Below are positions 1 to 8,282 of a stretch of DNA of 64,000 bases, one piece after another (positions within the stretch are counted from its first letter, which is position 1; each line of letters opens with the position of its first letter). Origin of the DNA: an uncultured Actinomycetes bacterium (GTDB lineage: Bacteria > Actinomycetota > Actinomycetes > S36-B12 > UBA10799). The stretch lies in the NCBI GenBank assembly GCA_946803585.1, contig CAMPEQ010000011.1, positions 434,001 through 498,000 on the forward strand. The letters run 5' to 3'. The notes under the pieces are model-generated. The model was not told the origin of the DNA and did not search any database. It saw nothing but the letters and a program-made list of their open reading frames with translations. The translations under genes and the position numbers were made by a program.

Positions 1-697
1 AGGTCCAACTGTCGACCGCTTTTGTGAATCCGTAGACCAGTGAGACAAGCCCGAGGGTGACCGTCACCGCGCCGGGGACGTCATAGCGGCGATCACCTTC
101 TGCGCGGCTCTCCGTGACCAAAGGAATCGCCATAAAAACAGCGAAAATCGCGACGGGGACATTAACGAGCAGGCACCAGTGCCAGGAGAGGTATTCCGTC
201 AGTACTCCGCCGAGAATGAGCCCCAGCGCGGCACCACCTCCAGCGATCGCACCGTAGACACCGAACGCTTTTGCTCGCTCCTTAGGCTCGGTGAAGGTAA
301 CCGTGATCAACGACAGCGCGGCAGGTGCTAGCAGCGCGGCAAATACACCTTGTAGTCCTCTGGCAGCAAAAAGCATGCCTTGATTCACGGCTAGTCCACC
401 GAGTGCCGACGCTGCAGCAAAGCCGATCAGGCCGATGATGAAGGTGCGCTTGCGCCCCGTGTAGTCGGCAATTCGGCCGCCCAGAAGTAGTAGACCGCCG
501 AAGGTCAACGTGTAGGCCGTGACAACCCATTGACGATCGGCATCCGAGATTCCGAGATCCGCCTGTGCCGACGGCAAGGCGATATTGACGATACTGGCGT
601 CGAGCACCACCATCAGTTGTGCGATCGCGATAACGGCGAGCCCTAGCCACTTCCGATCGGATTTGACCTCAGTGGGAATCGCAGATGGAATCGTCAT
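1..697 (-). CDS. DHA2-family MFS drug exporter (N-terminal part, cut by window edge)
   Basis: Reading the minus strand from ATG 697 (preceded by GAGAGG) gives about 232 open codons that run off the left edge. The first membrane helix (residues 18-42) contains VVLDASIVNIALPS, the hallmark of the 14-helix EmrB/QacA group. It is followed by WVVTAYTLTFGG (57-68) and the motif-A loop GRIADYTGRKR (74-84). Proteins of this family are proton-coupled exporters of drugs or other hydrophobic compounds. The substrate cannot be read from the sequence. It is divergent from the lipoprotein gene that starts at 836, with 138 bp between the two starts. Confidence 0.9.
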   Translation of the reverse strand, partial: MTIPSAIPTEVKSDRKWLGLAVIAIAQLMVVLDASIVNIALPSAQADLGISDADRQWVVTAYTLTFGGLLLLGGRIADYTGRKRTFIIGLIGFAAASALGGLAVNQGMLFAARGLQGVFAALLAPAALSLITVTFTEPKERAKAFGVYGAIAGGGAALGLILGGVLTEYLSWHWCLLVNVPVAIFAVFMAIPLVTESRAEGDRRYDVPGAVTVTLGLVSLVYGFTKAVDSWT

Positions 698-835
698 GGT
701 GTCCTCTCAGTTGGCACCTAGAGGCACCACGAAGCTTGACAACTCAAGTTCTGGACGTGGATATTCCCGACAGACTCTGAATGTGAGCACAGTCTCGTTC
801 CAGGCTGATCGCACCGAGCGCGGTACGGTCAGTCG

Positions 836-1924
836 GTGGCGACCTCAGCAACCCGTGACCGGCGGCGTGAGCTGACGATAGTGGTAGCTGCCGCGCTTGT
901 GTTCTCGCCGCTACTCGCTGGTTGCGGGCACGGCCAACTCCTGGGTCCTGATCCGTTTACCGCAACGACCCTAGACGGGGTCACGATGGATCTAGCGATG
1001 CCAACGATCGGCGGGGCACAGCCCTACCTCACACTCGACGTCTCAGTAGGTGGAGCCAAGGCGGCGCCCATGCTCGTCGATACCGCGTCGCCTGGGATTC
1101 GTATTCTGAAGACCAAAGTCAACCAGAAGAAGATCACGCGGACTTCCACGCCAGTCAACGTTGAGTTCGTCGACGGCACGACTTTCGACGGGGTTGAGGC
1201 CAGCGCCTCGTTTAGCTTCGGCGGTGTTCAGACGGCCGGGCCGATCAACTTCCACCTGATTACGAAGGTGAGCTGCCATTCGCGAAATCCAACGTGCGCG
1301 GGGGCGGACGGCATCAAGGCTTACAGCCAGGTGCAGCCGTTTGCCGGCATCTTCGGCATTGGCCTCTACAGTGCGCCGATTTACAGCCCCCTGAGTCAGC
1401 TCGACGGCGGACCGGCGAGCTCGTTCACGATCGCCTCGAACGCCAAGACGAAGTCTGGCACCCTCACCCTCAACGCGATCCCGACCGATCCGGCCGCGAC
1501 CTACTCACTGCCCAAGTGGTCTGAGCCGCTACCCAATGGGGTCCCATCGTGGGCCAGCAATGAGGCAAACGCTTGTTGGTCCTTTGGTCCCGCGACGCCG
1601 ACGTGTGTGGCGACCGCGTTCGATACGGGGGCTCCGTTCACTTTGGTCAATCAAGCGGTACCTGATTCACCACCGGTTGGCGAGGTGACAGCACCAGCTC
1701 AGCTGACCCTGTTCAGCAATCAGGACCGGCAAGCGGTGTGGTCGGTAACGGCGGGAGATACGCCCGGGAAGAACAAAATGACCATCACCCCGGCGGCAGC
1801 TGGTGAGGCGGTCAACTCAGGCAGCGCGATCTTCCGCTCGCTAGCGGTGACATTTGATTCGCGCAGTGGTCGGGTCCTGCTCGCACCCATTGCCGGGACT
1901 GGTTCGCCTACCGTTGAGCCTTAG
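836..1924 (+). CDS. Pepsin-like aspartic-protease-fold lipoprotein
   Basis: This 362-residue protein starts at GTG and has an N-terminal hydrophobic segment ending in the lipobox LLAGC (Cys30), so it is probably a lipid-anchored exported protein. It has two aspartate motifs in the right order for a bilobed pepsin fold: VDTASPGIRIL (Asp82) and FDTGAPFTLV (Asp263). Between them lies GIFGIGL (171-177), which resembles the GILGLG turn of pepsins. Cys147/Cys154 and Cys247/Cys257 could form disulfides. Asp82 is followed by T-A rather than T-G, so catalysis is not certain. DUF3443-type proteins share a similar first motif and are an alternative family assignment. Its stop overlaps the stop of the convergent gene at 1921. 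Confidence 0.6.
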   Translation: MATSATRDRRRELTIVVAAALVFSPLLAGCGHGQLLGPDPFTATTLDGVTMDLAMPTIGGAQPYLTLDVSVGGAKAAPMLVDTASPGIRILKTKVNQKKITRTSTPVNVEFVDGTTFDGVEASASFSFGGVQTAGPINFHLITKVSCHSRNPTCAGADGIKAYSQVQPFAGIFGIGLYSAPIYSPLSQLDGGPASSFTIASNAKTKSGTLTLNAIPTDPAATYSLPKWSEPLPNGVPSWASNEANACWSFGPATPTCVATAFDTGAPFTLVNQAVPDSPPVGEVTAPAQLTLFSNQDRQAVWSVTAGDTPGKNKMTITPAAAGEAVNSGSAIFRSLAVTFDSRSGRVLLAPIAGTGSPTVEP

Positions 1925-2931
1925 GTCATCGCCGTGAGCTCGTCGAGATCTCCGTGGACCTCGAGGCCGGCACATTCCCCAACCTCATCGAAGAGCACAT
2001 TGCCAGTCCGATCCGTCAATCGGACGCGGACTGAGGAGTTGAGTGTCTCTTCGACCCGCCGGTGCATCTCGGTACGGATGGGTGCATGGAGAAGACCACC
2101 ATCGACGCGGTCGGCGGTGAGGTCCAACCGCAATCCTGAGCGGCTAGCCAACGACCACCGGACCTCGTTGTCGTCGATCTCCAGCGACCTGGTCTTAGCA
2201 CCGGTGTAGGTGGCGAACTTCGTCAGTTCGCCATTGCGCCACAGCCCGACGATGAACCCGCGGAATGCCGACTTACGCCACGGGATGATCGCAATCGAGG
2301 CGGACAATGAGACCTCCGCCGTTGGAAAATGGTTGCTCTGCATCCAGACATAGCCTGAGGGGAACGCCTGGCCCCAGTCCTTCTCGATGTAGCCGCGGCC
2401 ACCCGAGAAATCCATCGACGTATGCTCGTGAGTGAGCTGTCCGGACAGAACATGGTTGAACGAGACCAGTCCGTGGTAGCACTCCATCGTCGGAATCCAG
2501 GCGAACCACCCCATGATTCCTGGGGATGCCACGGTCACCGGCCAGGGCGCGATCCCACCCTCAAACGCGACTTCGCCGTGCAGACTCGGAAGGTCGAGAA
2601 CGACTCCGCGATCGGTGAAGTGGTTCGGACCGACTCGGACGTCAAAGTTACTGGGATCTGCATGAAAATCGGCCGCGTCGTATTCGTGATACCAACTCTG
2701 ACCGGTCAGACCGTCCAGAACCTGGACGAAGGCTTCGCTGGATCCATCGCTTCCTCGAAACAGTCCGGGAATGACGGCAAAGCGATGCTGACGGTCGGCC
2801 GAGATCAGCTTGACGTACCAGCCTTCAAAGTAGTCACGCGTCTTACCGTCACCGTGGTAACCCGCCGGATGCATCGTGGACTCGTAGTGCCTCGAGAGTC
2901 GCTCACGAGTCTGGCCGAAGGGGAGATTCAC
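1921..2931 (-). CDS. Tocopherol cyclase-like protein
   Basis: The 336-residue protein matches the tocopherol-cyclase (VTE1-like) family. YFEGWYVK lies near the N-terminus (34-41) and YIEKDWGQAFPSGYVWMQSNHF at about 181-202, both typical of that family. Plant members close the chromanol ring of tocopherol. Bacterial homologues outside cyanobacteria are mostly uncharacterised, and no other tocopherol gene is seen here, so the substrate is unknown. It is translated from GTG and its start shares one base with the TAG stop of the upstream SMP-30-like gene (TAGTG), which indicates translational coupling and a shared operon. Confidence 0.8.
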   Translation of the reverse strand: MNLPFGQTRERLSRHYESTMHPAGYHGDGKTRDYFEGWYVKLISADRQHRFAVIPGLFRGSDGSSEAFVQVLDGLTGQSWYHEYDAADFHADPSNFDVRVGPNHFTDRGVVLDLPSLHGEVAFEGGIAPWPVTVASPGIMGWFAWIPTMECYHGLVSFNHVLSGQLTHEHTSMDFSGGRGYIEKDWGQAFPSGYVWMQSNHFPTAEVSLSASIAIIPWRKSAFRGFIVGLWRNGELTKFATYTGAKTRSLEIDDNEVRWSLASRSGLRLDLTADRVDGGLLHAPIRTEMHRRVEETLNSSVRVRLTDRTGNVLFDEVGECAGLEVHGDLDELTAMT

Positions 2932-3998
2932 TAATGGCCCTCACTGTCAGATAGCAATTCGGATAGTTCGAAGGATGCAATCGAGGTGGCGTACAAACTG
3001 CCTAGCCAGAGTGTCCCGTTGTGGTCCCGGACGCCAGTTGAGACCCCGAACTCCGGATTGTGCCCAGCGACGTTGTGAACCACGGATCCGGTGACAGGAT
3101 CAAGCGCTACCAGCCCAACCTCAAACGCGGGTTTGGGTTGTACCCGCTCGGGAAGCGCCCAGACAGCCCGACGAAGGATCGGTGGCAGCGGAGATAGGCG
3201 ATCGACAATCGCGTTCCGTGGACTCGCTAGGGCCACCCAAATCAAACCGTCGTTGCCTAGGGTGACGTTGTCGGGAAACCCTGCGAGGTTCTCAATGACC
3301 GGTTCGCGCGTTCCTGCGCCAGCACCGGTGAGCTCCACGCGGTGTACCGCATAGCCGCCGGTCTCGGCCACGAAGAGCGCTGACTCATCGGCATTGAGGG
3401 CTACTCCGTTGGCGAACTGCAAACCTGCGCACACCGTCGAAGTTGCACCATCTGGATCCCGGCGCAGCACCCGGCCGGTACCGCGATGCTCAATAACGTC
3501 AGCCTTCCAGTGGGCAAAGTCGAATCGTGCCGTCGAATCGGTGAACCAGATCGTGCCGTCGGCACCAACTGTGGCGTTGTTACAGACCCGTACTTGCTGG
3601 CCGTCCACCTGGTCGACCAGCGTCTCGACTTTCCCCAGCCCTGTGGTCGGAACTCCTGTGGGTGGGCGTTCTGATGCGCGATTGATCTCAATCGCCAGCA
3701 GGCCGATCTCCGCATCGCAGACGAGCAGACGTCCGTCCGGCAGCCACTCCAGCCCGAGGGGGCGACCACCTGTGTCGGCCACCACGGTGACGCGGGATGT
3801 CACCGGGTCCAAGCGCAAGACGCGACCGTCGTCGACACCTGTCAGGACCGAGCCATCAGCAGCGACCAAGACATCCTCTGGTCCACTGCCTGGAAGCGGA
3901 TAGGTGCATAGCGTGGGAATGGGGTCGGGGGTGTCTGCAGAAGGCGCGGGAGGGTTCCAAACGACTGGGTCGATCGATGGCTTCTTCACACCCACCAA
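2931..3998 (-). CDS. SMP-30/strictosidine-synthase-like beta-propeller protein
   Basis: This 355-residue protein has the repeating blade signature of six-bladed propellers of the SMP-30/gluconolactonase/strictosidine synthase superfamily. Signatures are PEDVLVAADGSVLTG (40-54), PLGLEWLPDGRLLVCD (80-95), ADGTIWFTDS (146-155) and FANGVALNADESALFVAET (195-213). The last is especially close to strictosidine-synthase-like and senescence-marker hydrolases, which act on lactones or organophosphates. No signal peptide is obvious. The start drawn is a TTG at 3998; GTG codons at 3995 and 3989 are equally possible. It is the first gene of a two-gene minus-strand operon with the tocopherol cyclase-like gene. 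Confidence 0.75.
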   Translation of the reverse strand: MVGVKKPSIDPVVWNPPAPSADTPDPIPTLCTYPLPGSGPEDVLVAADGSVLTGVDDGRVLRLDPVTSRVTVVADTGGRPLGLEWLPDGRLLVCDAEIGLLAIEINRASERPPTGVPTTGLGKVETLVDQVDGQQVRVCNNATVGADGTIWFTDSTARFDFAHWKADVIEHRGTGRVLRRDPDGATSTVCAGLQFANGVALNADESALFVAETGGYAVHRVELTGAGAGTREPVIENLAGFPDNVTLGNDGLIWVALASPRNAIVDRLSPLPPILRRAVWALPERVQPKPAFEVGLVALDPVTGSVVHNVAGHNPEFGVSTGVRDHNGTLWLGSLYATSIASFELSELLSDSEGH

Positions 3999-4116
3999 CG
4001 CTACGCCAACGACGGAGCGCGCGGGCGCTAACCGCGAAGTGAAACAATCCCAGTGCGGCAGTGTTGTCTGCGAGTCGCGTTCGACCCCGACAACCCGGAA
4101 ACGGAAGTAGGTAGCG

Positions 4117-5526
4117 ATGTTCGACGTAGAGTTCCCGGTCCGATCCCCTGAGGTGCTCGCACCTGTTATTGGTCAGGACCGTGTCGACAATCTGATAGCA
4201 ACCGGCGACTACGCCCGCTCCGAGCTACTGGGACGACGGGTTGTCAGCATCAACTCCACCGCAAGCGGCGGCGGCGTTGCAGAGATGCTTCCCGTTCTTC
4301 TCGCTTACGTAGCCGGAGTCGATGTCGGCTGTGACTGGCTGGTCCTAGAAGGCAACTCGGAGTTCTTCGAGATCACCAAACGGCTTCATCACCGACTCCA
4401 CGGCGAACGCGGCGACGGCGGGCCGCTCGGGGAACACGAACGGGAGGTGTTCGAGGAAGTCGCCCATCAGAATCAAGATGATGCCCAACGTCTGCTGGCC
4501 CCCGGCGACGTCGTCTTATTGCACGATCCACAGCCCGCCGGCTTAGCCAAATGGCTACACGAGAGCAAGGTGCCACTGATCTGGCGCTGCCACATTGGCG
4601 TTGATGCGCGCAACGAATACACCAAACAGGGCTGGGACTTCCTGCGGCCGCTCCTGGCTCCCTACATTGATCAATACGTCTTCACCCGCCGCGAGTACGC
4701 CCCCGACTGGGTGCCGAACGAGCGCCTGCACGTCATCAAGCCCTCGCTCGATCCGTTTGCCCCGAAGAACCGCGAACTAGCTGACAACCACGTGCAAGCG
4801 ATCCTGCAGCACATTGGCATTCTGCGCTCGGCTGACTCTGAGCAGATCGGTGATCACGCCCCCGTCGAGCGAGTCGCCGACATCGTCAGCGAGGGCCCCG
4901 CACCCACCGCTGATGCGCAAATGGTTGTGCAGGTTTCTCGGTGGGATCCGCTGAAGGATATGGCTGGCGTAATGCGTGGGTTCCTCGCTGATCCTGGCTG
5001 CGCGGACGCTCGGCTGGTCTTGGCCGGTCCCGATGTCTCATCCGTAAGTGACGATCCCGAGGGCCAGGTGGTGCTCGCTGAGGTCATCAAGGAGTGGGAA
5101 GGGCTAGCCGAGAGCGATCGTCGTCGAATCCAAATCGTCTGCTTCCCGATGGATGATCCAGAAGAGAACGCCTTCATGGTCAACGCCTTGCAACGTCATG
5201 CCGCGATCGTCGTACAGAAGAGCCTGAAGGAGGGGTTCGGGCTGACGGTGACCGAGGCAATGCTGAAGGGTCGGCCCGTCGTGGCATCGGCCGTCGGCGG
5301 CATTGTCGATCAGATTCGGGATGGGGTCGATGGCATCTTGATCCAGGACCCTCGCGACCCGGCCGAGCTCGGCCGTGCCCTTTCCTCACTCTTGGGCGAT
5401 CCGACTGCGGCCAACAAGATGGGCCAAGAAGCCAAGGCCGCAGTCGTCAGTCAGTTCCTTCCGGACAGTTCCCTCAACCAATGGGGTAAGGCACTGGACT
5501 CGGCGATGAAGCCGACGGCCGATTAG
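4117..5526 (+). CDS. treT: Trehalose glycosyltransferring synthase (GT4)
   Basis: This 469-residue GT-B enzyme resembles TreT, which makes trehalose reversibly from NDP-glucose and glucose. Family hallmarks are INSTASGGGVAEML (45-58, nucleotide-sugar loop), LLHDPQPAGL (134-143) and WRCHIG (156-161). The C-terminal SLKEGFGLTVTEAMLKGRPVVAS segment carries the GT4 E-x7-E motif that binds the donor nucleotide. It stands alone: no otsAB, treYZ or treS is visible, so it could be a self-sufficient cytosolic route to a compatible solute. The start is ATG 4117. Its 3' end converges on the HNH gene with a 19-bp gap. Another NDP-sugar glycosyltransferase role cannot be excluded, but the N-terminal motifs favour TreT. 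Confidence 0.8.
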   Translation: MFDVEFPVRSPEVLAPVIGQDRVDNLIATGDYARSELLGRRVVSINSTASGGGVAEMLPVLLAYVAGVDVGCDWLVLEGNSEFFEITKRLHHRLHGERGDGGPLGEHEREVFEEVAHQNQDDAQRLLAPGDVVLLHDPQPAGLAKWLHESKVPLIWRCHIGVDARNEYTKQGWDFLRPLLAPYIDQYVFTRREYAPDWVPNERLHVIKPSLDPFAPKNRELADNHVQAILQHIGILRSADSEQIGDHAPVERVADIVSEGPAPTADAQMVVQVSRWDPLKDMAGVMRGFLADPGCADARLVLAGPDVSSVSDDPEGQVVLAEVIKEWEGLAESDRRRIQIVCFPMDDPEENAFMVNALQRHAAIVVQKSLKEGFGLTVTEAMLKGRPVVASAVGGIVDQIRDGVDGILIQDPRDPAELGRALSSLLGDPTAANKMGQEAKAAVVSQFLPDSSLNQWGKALDSAMKPTAD

Positions 5527-5545
5527 GCAGGCGGGTAGGCCGCGA

Positions 5546-6880
5546 TCACGATCGGTTGCGGTAGCGGTGCTCGAGGGCGACTCTGGGAATTCCGTTCGGC
5601 CCCATCTCGATGGGTATCTGTTCAGAGTGGATCTGGTGATGATGCCGGGAGCAGAGTAGGACGAGGTTGTCCAGGCTGGTGGATCCGCCTTGGCTCCAGT
5701 GTTGGATGTGGTGCCCTTCGGTCCATCCGGCAGGTTTGTCGCAGAACGGGAATCGACAACCGCCGTCTCGGACGATCAAGGCGGTGCGGATTTGTTCGGG
5801 AATTACCCGGGTTCGGCGTCCGATGTCTAGTGGTTTGCCGACTGGGTCCAGTACGACGCGTTGGATGGTCGCGTCGCAGGACAGTTGTTGCGCCTTAGTC
5901 GAGTTAATCAGGACGTGTCCGGGGCCGTTGGTTGCCCTTACAGCTGCGGAATGCTGATGGGCGGTGCCGTTGATGAGGCGACCCTTCAGCTCCTCGGGGT
6001 CTACTGGCAGAAGGGGGTTTTGCAGGCGGTCCAACGGCACTGTGACGCAGATGGTGGCTGGTGCTCCGCCGGAGGTGGGCAGGTGCCCGGATTCCAATAG
6101 GGGGTTGATGATGGCATCGATGAACGCGTCTGCTCGCTGGGCACCGGTTGAGGTGGTGATCCGGTAGGTGCCGTGTTCGGCCTCACCTTGCTCGGCTCGG
6201 GCTGCGTCTTTGGCTGCCGGGTTGTCTCTCCGGTGCAGGTCAAGTGCGGCGTTGATCGCGACCATGATCCGCATTCCTTGGTCGGGGCCAAAGAAGCCAT
6301 CAAGTTTGACGCCGTCGCCGAGTTGGCGGACCCGCAACTCACGTCGGGTATGCGGGTCGTGGGAATCCCCCGGTGTTGGAAGGGGGTCGATCTGATCGGC
6401 CCACAGGTCCAGGGTCCGTTTCAGATCGGTGATCGTGACCCGAGCCGCGAGGTCGACGAAGATCCCGATGAAGTCACCTAGAGCGGTATCGCGCTGGGTG
6501 TTGCGCAGCCCGACTGCCAGGATGACATCGACTTTGGCCCGGCTCACCCGACCGGCCTGACATGCCTGCTCAAGTTCGGGGAACCGGGCGAATGCAGCCG
6601 CGGTCCGAAGGTCGGATTTGGCCTGCCGGTGATCCATCACATGCTCGCGACGCAGAAACGAGGCCGGCGTGCCGTTGGGGTCATCCTCACGCCAGACCTC
6701 ACTGGCTCGGATCGTGTCAACTAAAGCAACCCGGTAGGCGTCAAGCTGGGCTGCGAGAACATCCACTCGCGCCAACTGGGCGGAGGCATCCGGACCGCTC
6801 AAGGCCGTCGCGTCTTGCAGCGCCCCCAAGACTTCCATCGCATCGTCAACCGTGGGCTGACCCAAGAGCTCAATCGACAT
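5546..6880 (-). CDS. DUF222/HNH endonuclease (13E12-repeat family)
   Basis: The 444-residue protein has an N-terminal DUF222 region (about residues 15-300) and a C-terminal HNH nuclease motif. The nuclease part has paired cysteines in RDGGCRFPFCDKP, then GHHIQHW, GGSTSLDNLVLLC and HHHQIH, which are the metal-binding and catalytic residues of HNH enzymes. This architecture is the 13E12-repeat family, present in many copies in actinobacterial genomes and often linked to mobile DNA or the DNA-damage response. The start ATG 6880 is preceded by a G-rich Shine-Dalgarno. A LexA-type box sits about 120 bp upstream. No second copy and no repeat boundary is seen in the window. Confidence 0.9.
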   Translation of the reverse strand: MSIELLGQPTVDDAMEVLGALQDATALSGPDASAQLARVDVLAAQLDAYRVALVDTIRASEVWREDDPNGTPASFLRREHVMDHRQAKSDLRTAAAFARFPELEQACQAGRVSRAKVDVILAVGLRNTQRDTALGDFIGIFVDLAARVTITDLKRTLDLWADQIDPLPTPGDSHDPHTRRELRVRQLGDGVKLDGFFGPDQGMRIMVAINAALDLHRRDNPAAKDAARAEQGEAEHGTYRITTSTGAQRADAFIDAIINPLLESGHLPTSGGAPATICVTVPLDRLQNPLLPVDPEELKGRLINGTAHQHSAAVRATNGPGHVLINSTKAQQLSCDATIQRVVLDPVGKPLDIGRRTRVIPEQIRTALIVRDGGCRFPFCDKPAGWTEGHHIQHWSQGGSTSLDNLVLLCSRHHHQIHSEQIPIEMGPNGIPRVALEHRYRNRS

Positions 6881-7002
6881 CTCTCACACCCCCTAGGTGA
6901 CCGGAACCAAAAACGACAGACGCCCGAACTCACCCAAAGATCCGCATCGTTTACGGCTACGTACGCGAGTGCCGTGACCTACGATTTGGACTGCAGTTTG
7001 TT

Positions 7003-7016
7003 CGAACGTCTGTTCG
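7003..7016. promoter_or_regulatory. LexA (SOS) box
   Basis: CGAACGTCTGTTCG fits the Gram-positive/actinobacterial LexA operator CGAAC-N4-GTTCG exactly in both half-sites. It lies in the 235-bp gap upstream of the DUF222/HNH gene (start 6880, minus strand), 122 bp from the start codon. In Mycobacterium tuberculosis several 13E12-repeat genes are known LexA targets, so regulation of this HNH gene by DNA damage is a reasonable inference. The DUF2277 gene reads away from the site, so it is not an obvious target. Confidence 0.75.
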
Positions 7017-7115
7017 TATCGTATCCCGAGAAGTGCCTGTGCTGCAAGGCTTTTTACCGGCCAATCGTCACTTACTCGACCCGGTTGGGCTGATCACTTC
7101 CCGCAGCAAACTCGC

Positions 7116-7346
7116 TTACGCCGATTCAGCAGTCGGCTTGGGTTTGGGTAGATCGAGGGTGTCCATCAGGTGAGCCGTAGCATCCGCGATCGCCGTCACT
7201 GCCTCGTCGAAGGCCGCCTGATTTGCGCGAGAGGGAGCCCGAAATCCGCTAACCTTGCGTACGTACTGCAAAGCAGCAGCCTGGTAGTCCGCCGCGTCTG
7301 GATGCTCGGTATACGGGGGTCGCAGGGTCTTAATACTTCGGCACAT
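7116..7346 (-). CDS. DUF2277 family small protein
   Basis: A 76-residue protein beginning MCRSIKTLRPPY, the conserved start of the DUF2277 family. The ATG at 7346 is preceded by AAAGGA, so it is preferred over a longer frame from 7391. The family is small, cytosolic and without assigned function. The middle contains an alpha-helical stretch (YQAAALQYVRKVSGFRAPS) also typical of the family. It lies 63 bp downstream of the thioesterase gene on the same strand and may be co-transcribed with it. Confidence 0.8.
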   Translation of the reverse strand: MCRSIKTLRPPYTEHPDAADYQAAALQYVRKVSGFRAPSRANQAAFDEAVTAIADATAHLMDTLDLPKPKPTAESA

Positions 7347-7409
7347 CTCGCGTCCTTTGCTTTGTTGAGCTCTGTCGTCTCGCCCGGTCACAATCGCAAC
7401 GATCGTGGC

Positions 7410-7850
7410 CTACATATCAGCGATTGCCCGGTAGACACCCGTGGCCTCAGCACACACTCTGCCATCTGAGCGAACCACCTGGCCAGTCATTGACATCGTG
7501 AGCCCATCGCTACCCATCGGTTCGGTGGTCGCCGAGACGATATGCGGCTGACCCGTCCTAACTGGACGTAGGAATCGAGATTCGAACGAGGCCGTCACGC
7601 TGAACTTCTCATGGATCGCGATCGCTGCCCAGGCCATCGCGTCGTCCAAAACCGCCATGATGATTCCGCCATGAACGTAGGTCGGCGCTCCCGAGAATTC
7701 CTCGGCGAAAGTGAAGGGTGCCTCAATCGAGGACGCCCGCTGGTGGAAGTCCAACTGCAGTCCACTCGCATTGTCAGGGCCGCACACGTAGCAACCCCTA
7801 CCTAGCTCTATGGACCCTGACAGTGGCCGATCCGTCGCTTCTCTCTCCAT
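7410..7850 (-). CDS. PaaI-type hotdog thioesterase
   Basis: A 146-residue hotdog-fold protein. The N-terminus carries CYVCGPDNASGLQLDF, a Cys-containing motif of one acyl-CoA thioesterase subfamily. It is followed by YVHGGIIMAVLDDAMAWAA, the hotdog helix with the catalytic-loop HGG and an Asp in the helix. Such proteins hydrolyse acyl-CoA thioesters. The exact substrate is unknown. A second protein with the same N-terminal Cys motif is encoded at 28101-28562, so the window holds two paralogues. Confidence 0.85.
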   Translation of the reverse strand: MEREATDRPLSGSIELGRGCYVCGPDNASGLQLDFHQRASSIEAPFTFAEEFSGAPTYVHGGIIMAVLDDAMAWAAIAIHEKFSVTASFESRFLRPVRTGQPHIVSATTEPMGSDGLTMSMTGQVVRSDGRVCAEATGVYRAIADM

Positions 7851-7995
7851 GACCGAGGACTCTAGCCGTGGACGTCCTCTGCTTGGCGCCAGCCAATCGT
7901 TGGGGTGCTCAAGGGAAGAAATCTGGCCGCAACCGGGTTAGGTACTTTAGTAGGCCAAGCCATCCGCCCATCCGCTAAGAGAATCGGGAAGCACC

Positions 7996-8250
7996 ATGAG
8001 TGAGCCGCTAACGATGTACAGCACGCAATGGTGCGGATACTGTCGCCGCCTTAAGTCACAGTTTGAACGCGAGGGCATCGCCTTTCGAGAGGTCAATATT
8101 GAACAGGACCCGGCTGCGGCGGACTTCGTAATGAAGGTCAACGGTGGCAACCAGACCGTCCCGACGATCGTGCTACCCGACGGGACCGCAATGACGAACC
8201 CGCCTATCAAGAAGGTCATCAAAGCTCTCGCCGCCTCTGGTTCCAACTAG
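7996..8250 (+). CDS. mrx1: Mycoredoxin-type glutaredoxin
   Basis: The 84-residue thioredoxin-fold protein has the active site WCGYC (Cys13, Cys16) and the cis-proline loop TVP (54-56). This is the pattern of actinobacterial mycoredoxin-1, which reduces mycothiol mixed disulfides on proteins. NrdH-type redoxins are the alternative, but the length and spacing fit mycoredoxin better. It opens a co-directional cluster with ccdA (32-bp gap) and a thioredoxin-like lipoprotein, suggesting a joint role in thiol homeostasis of cytosol and cell surface. Confidence 0.85.
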   Translation: MSEPLTMYSTQWCGYCRRLKSQFEREGIAFREVNIEQDPAAADFVMKVNGGNQTVPTIVLPDGTAMTNPPIKKVIKALAASGSN

Positions 8251-8282
8251 CGGCTAACGGCTAGACAGCCGCAACGACGACG

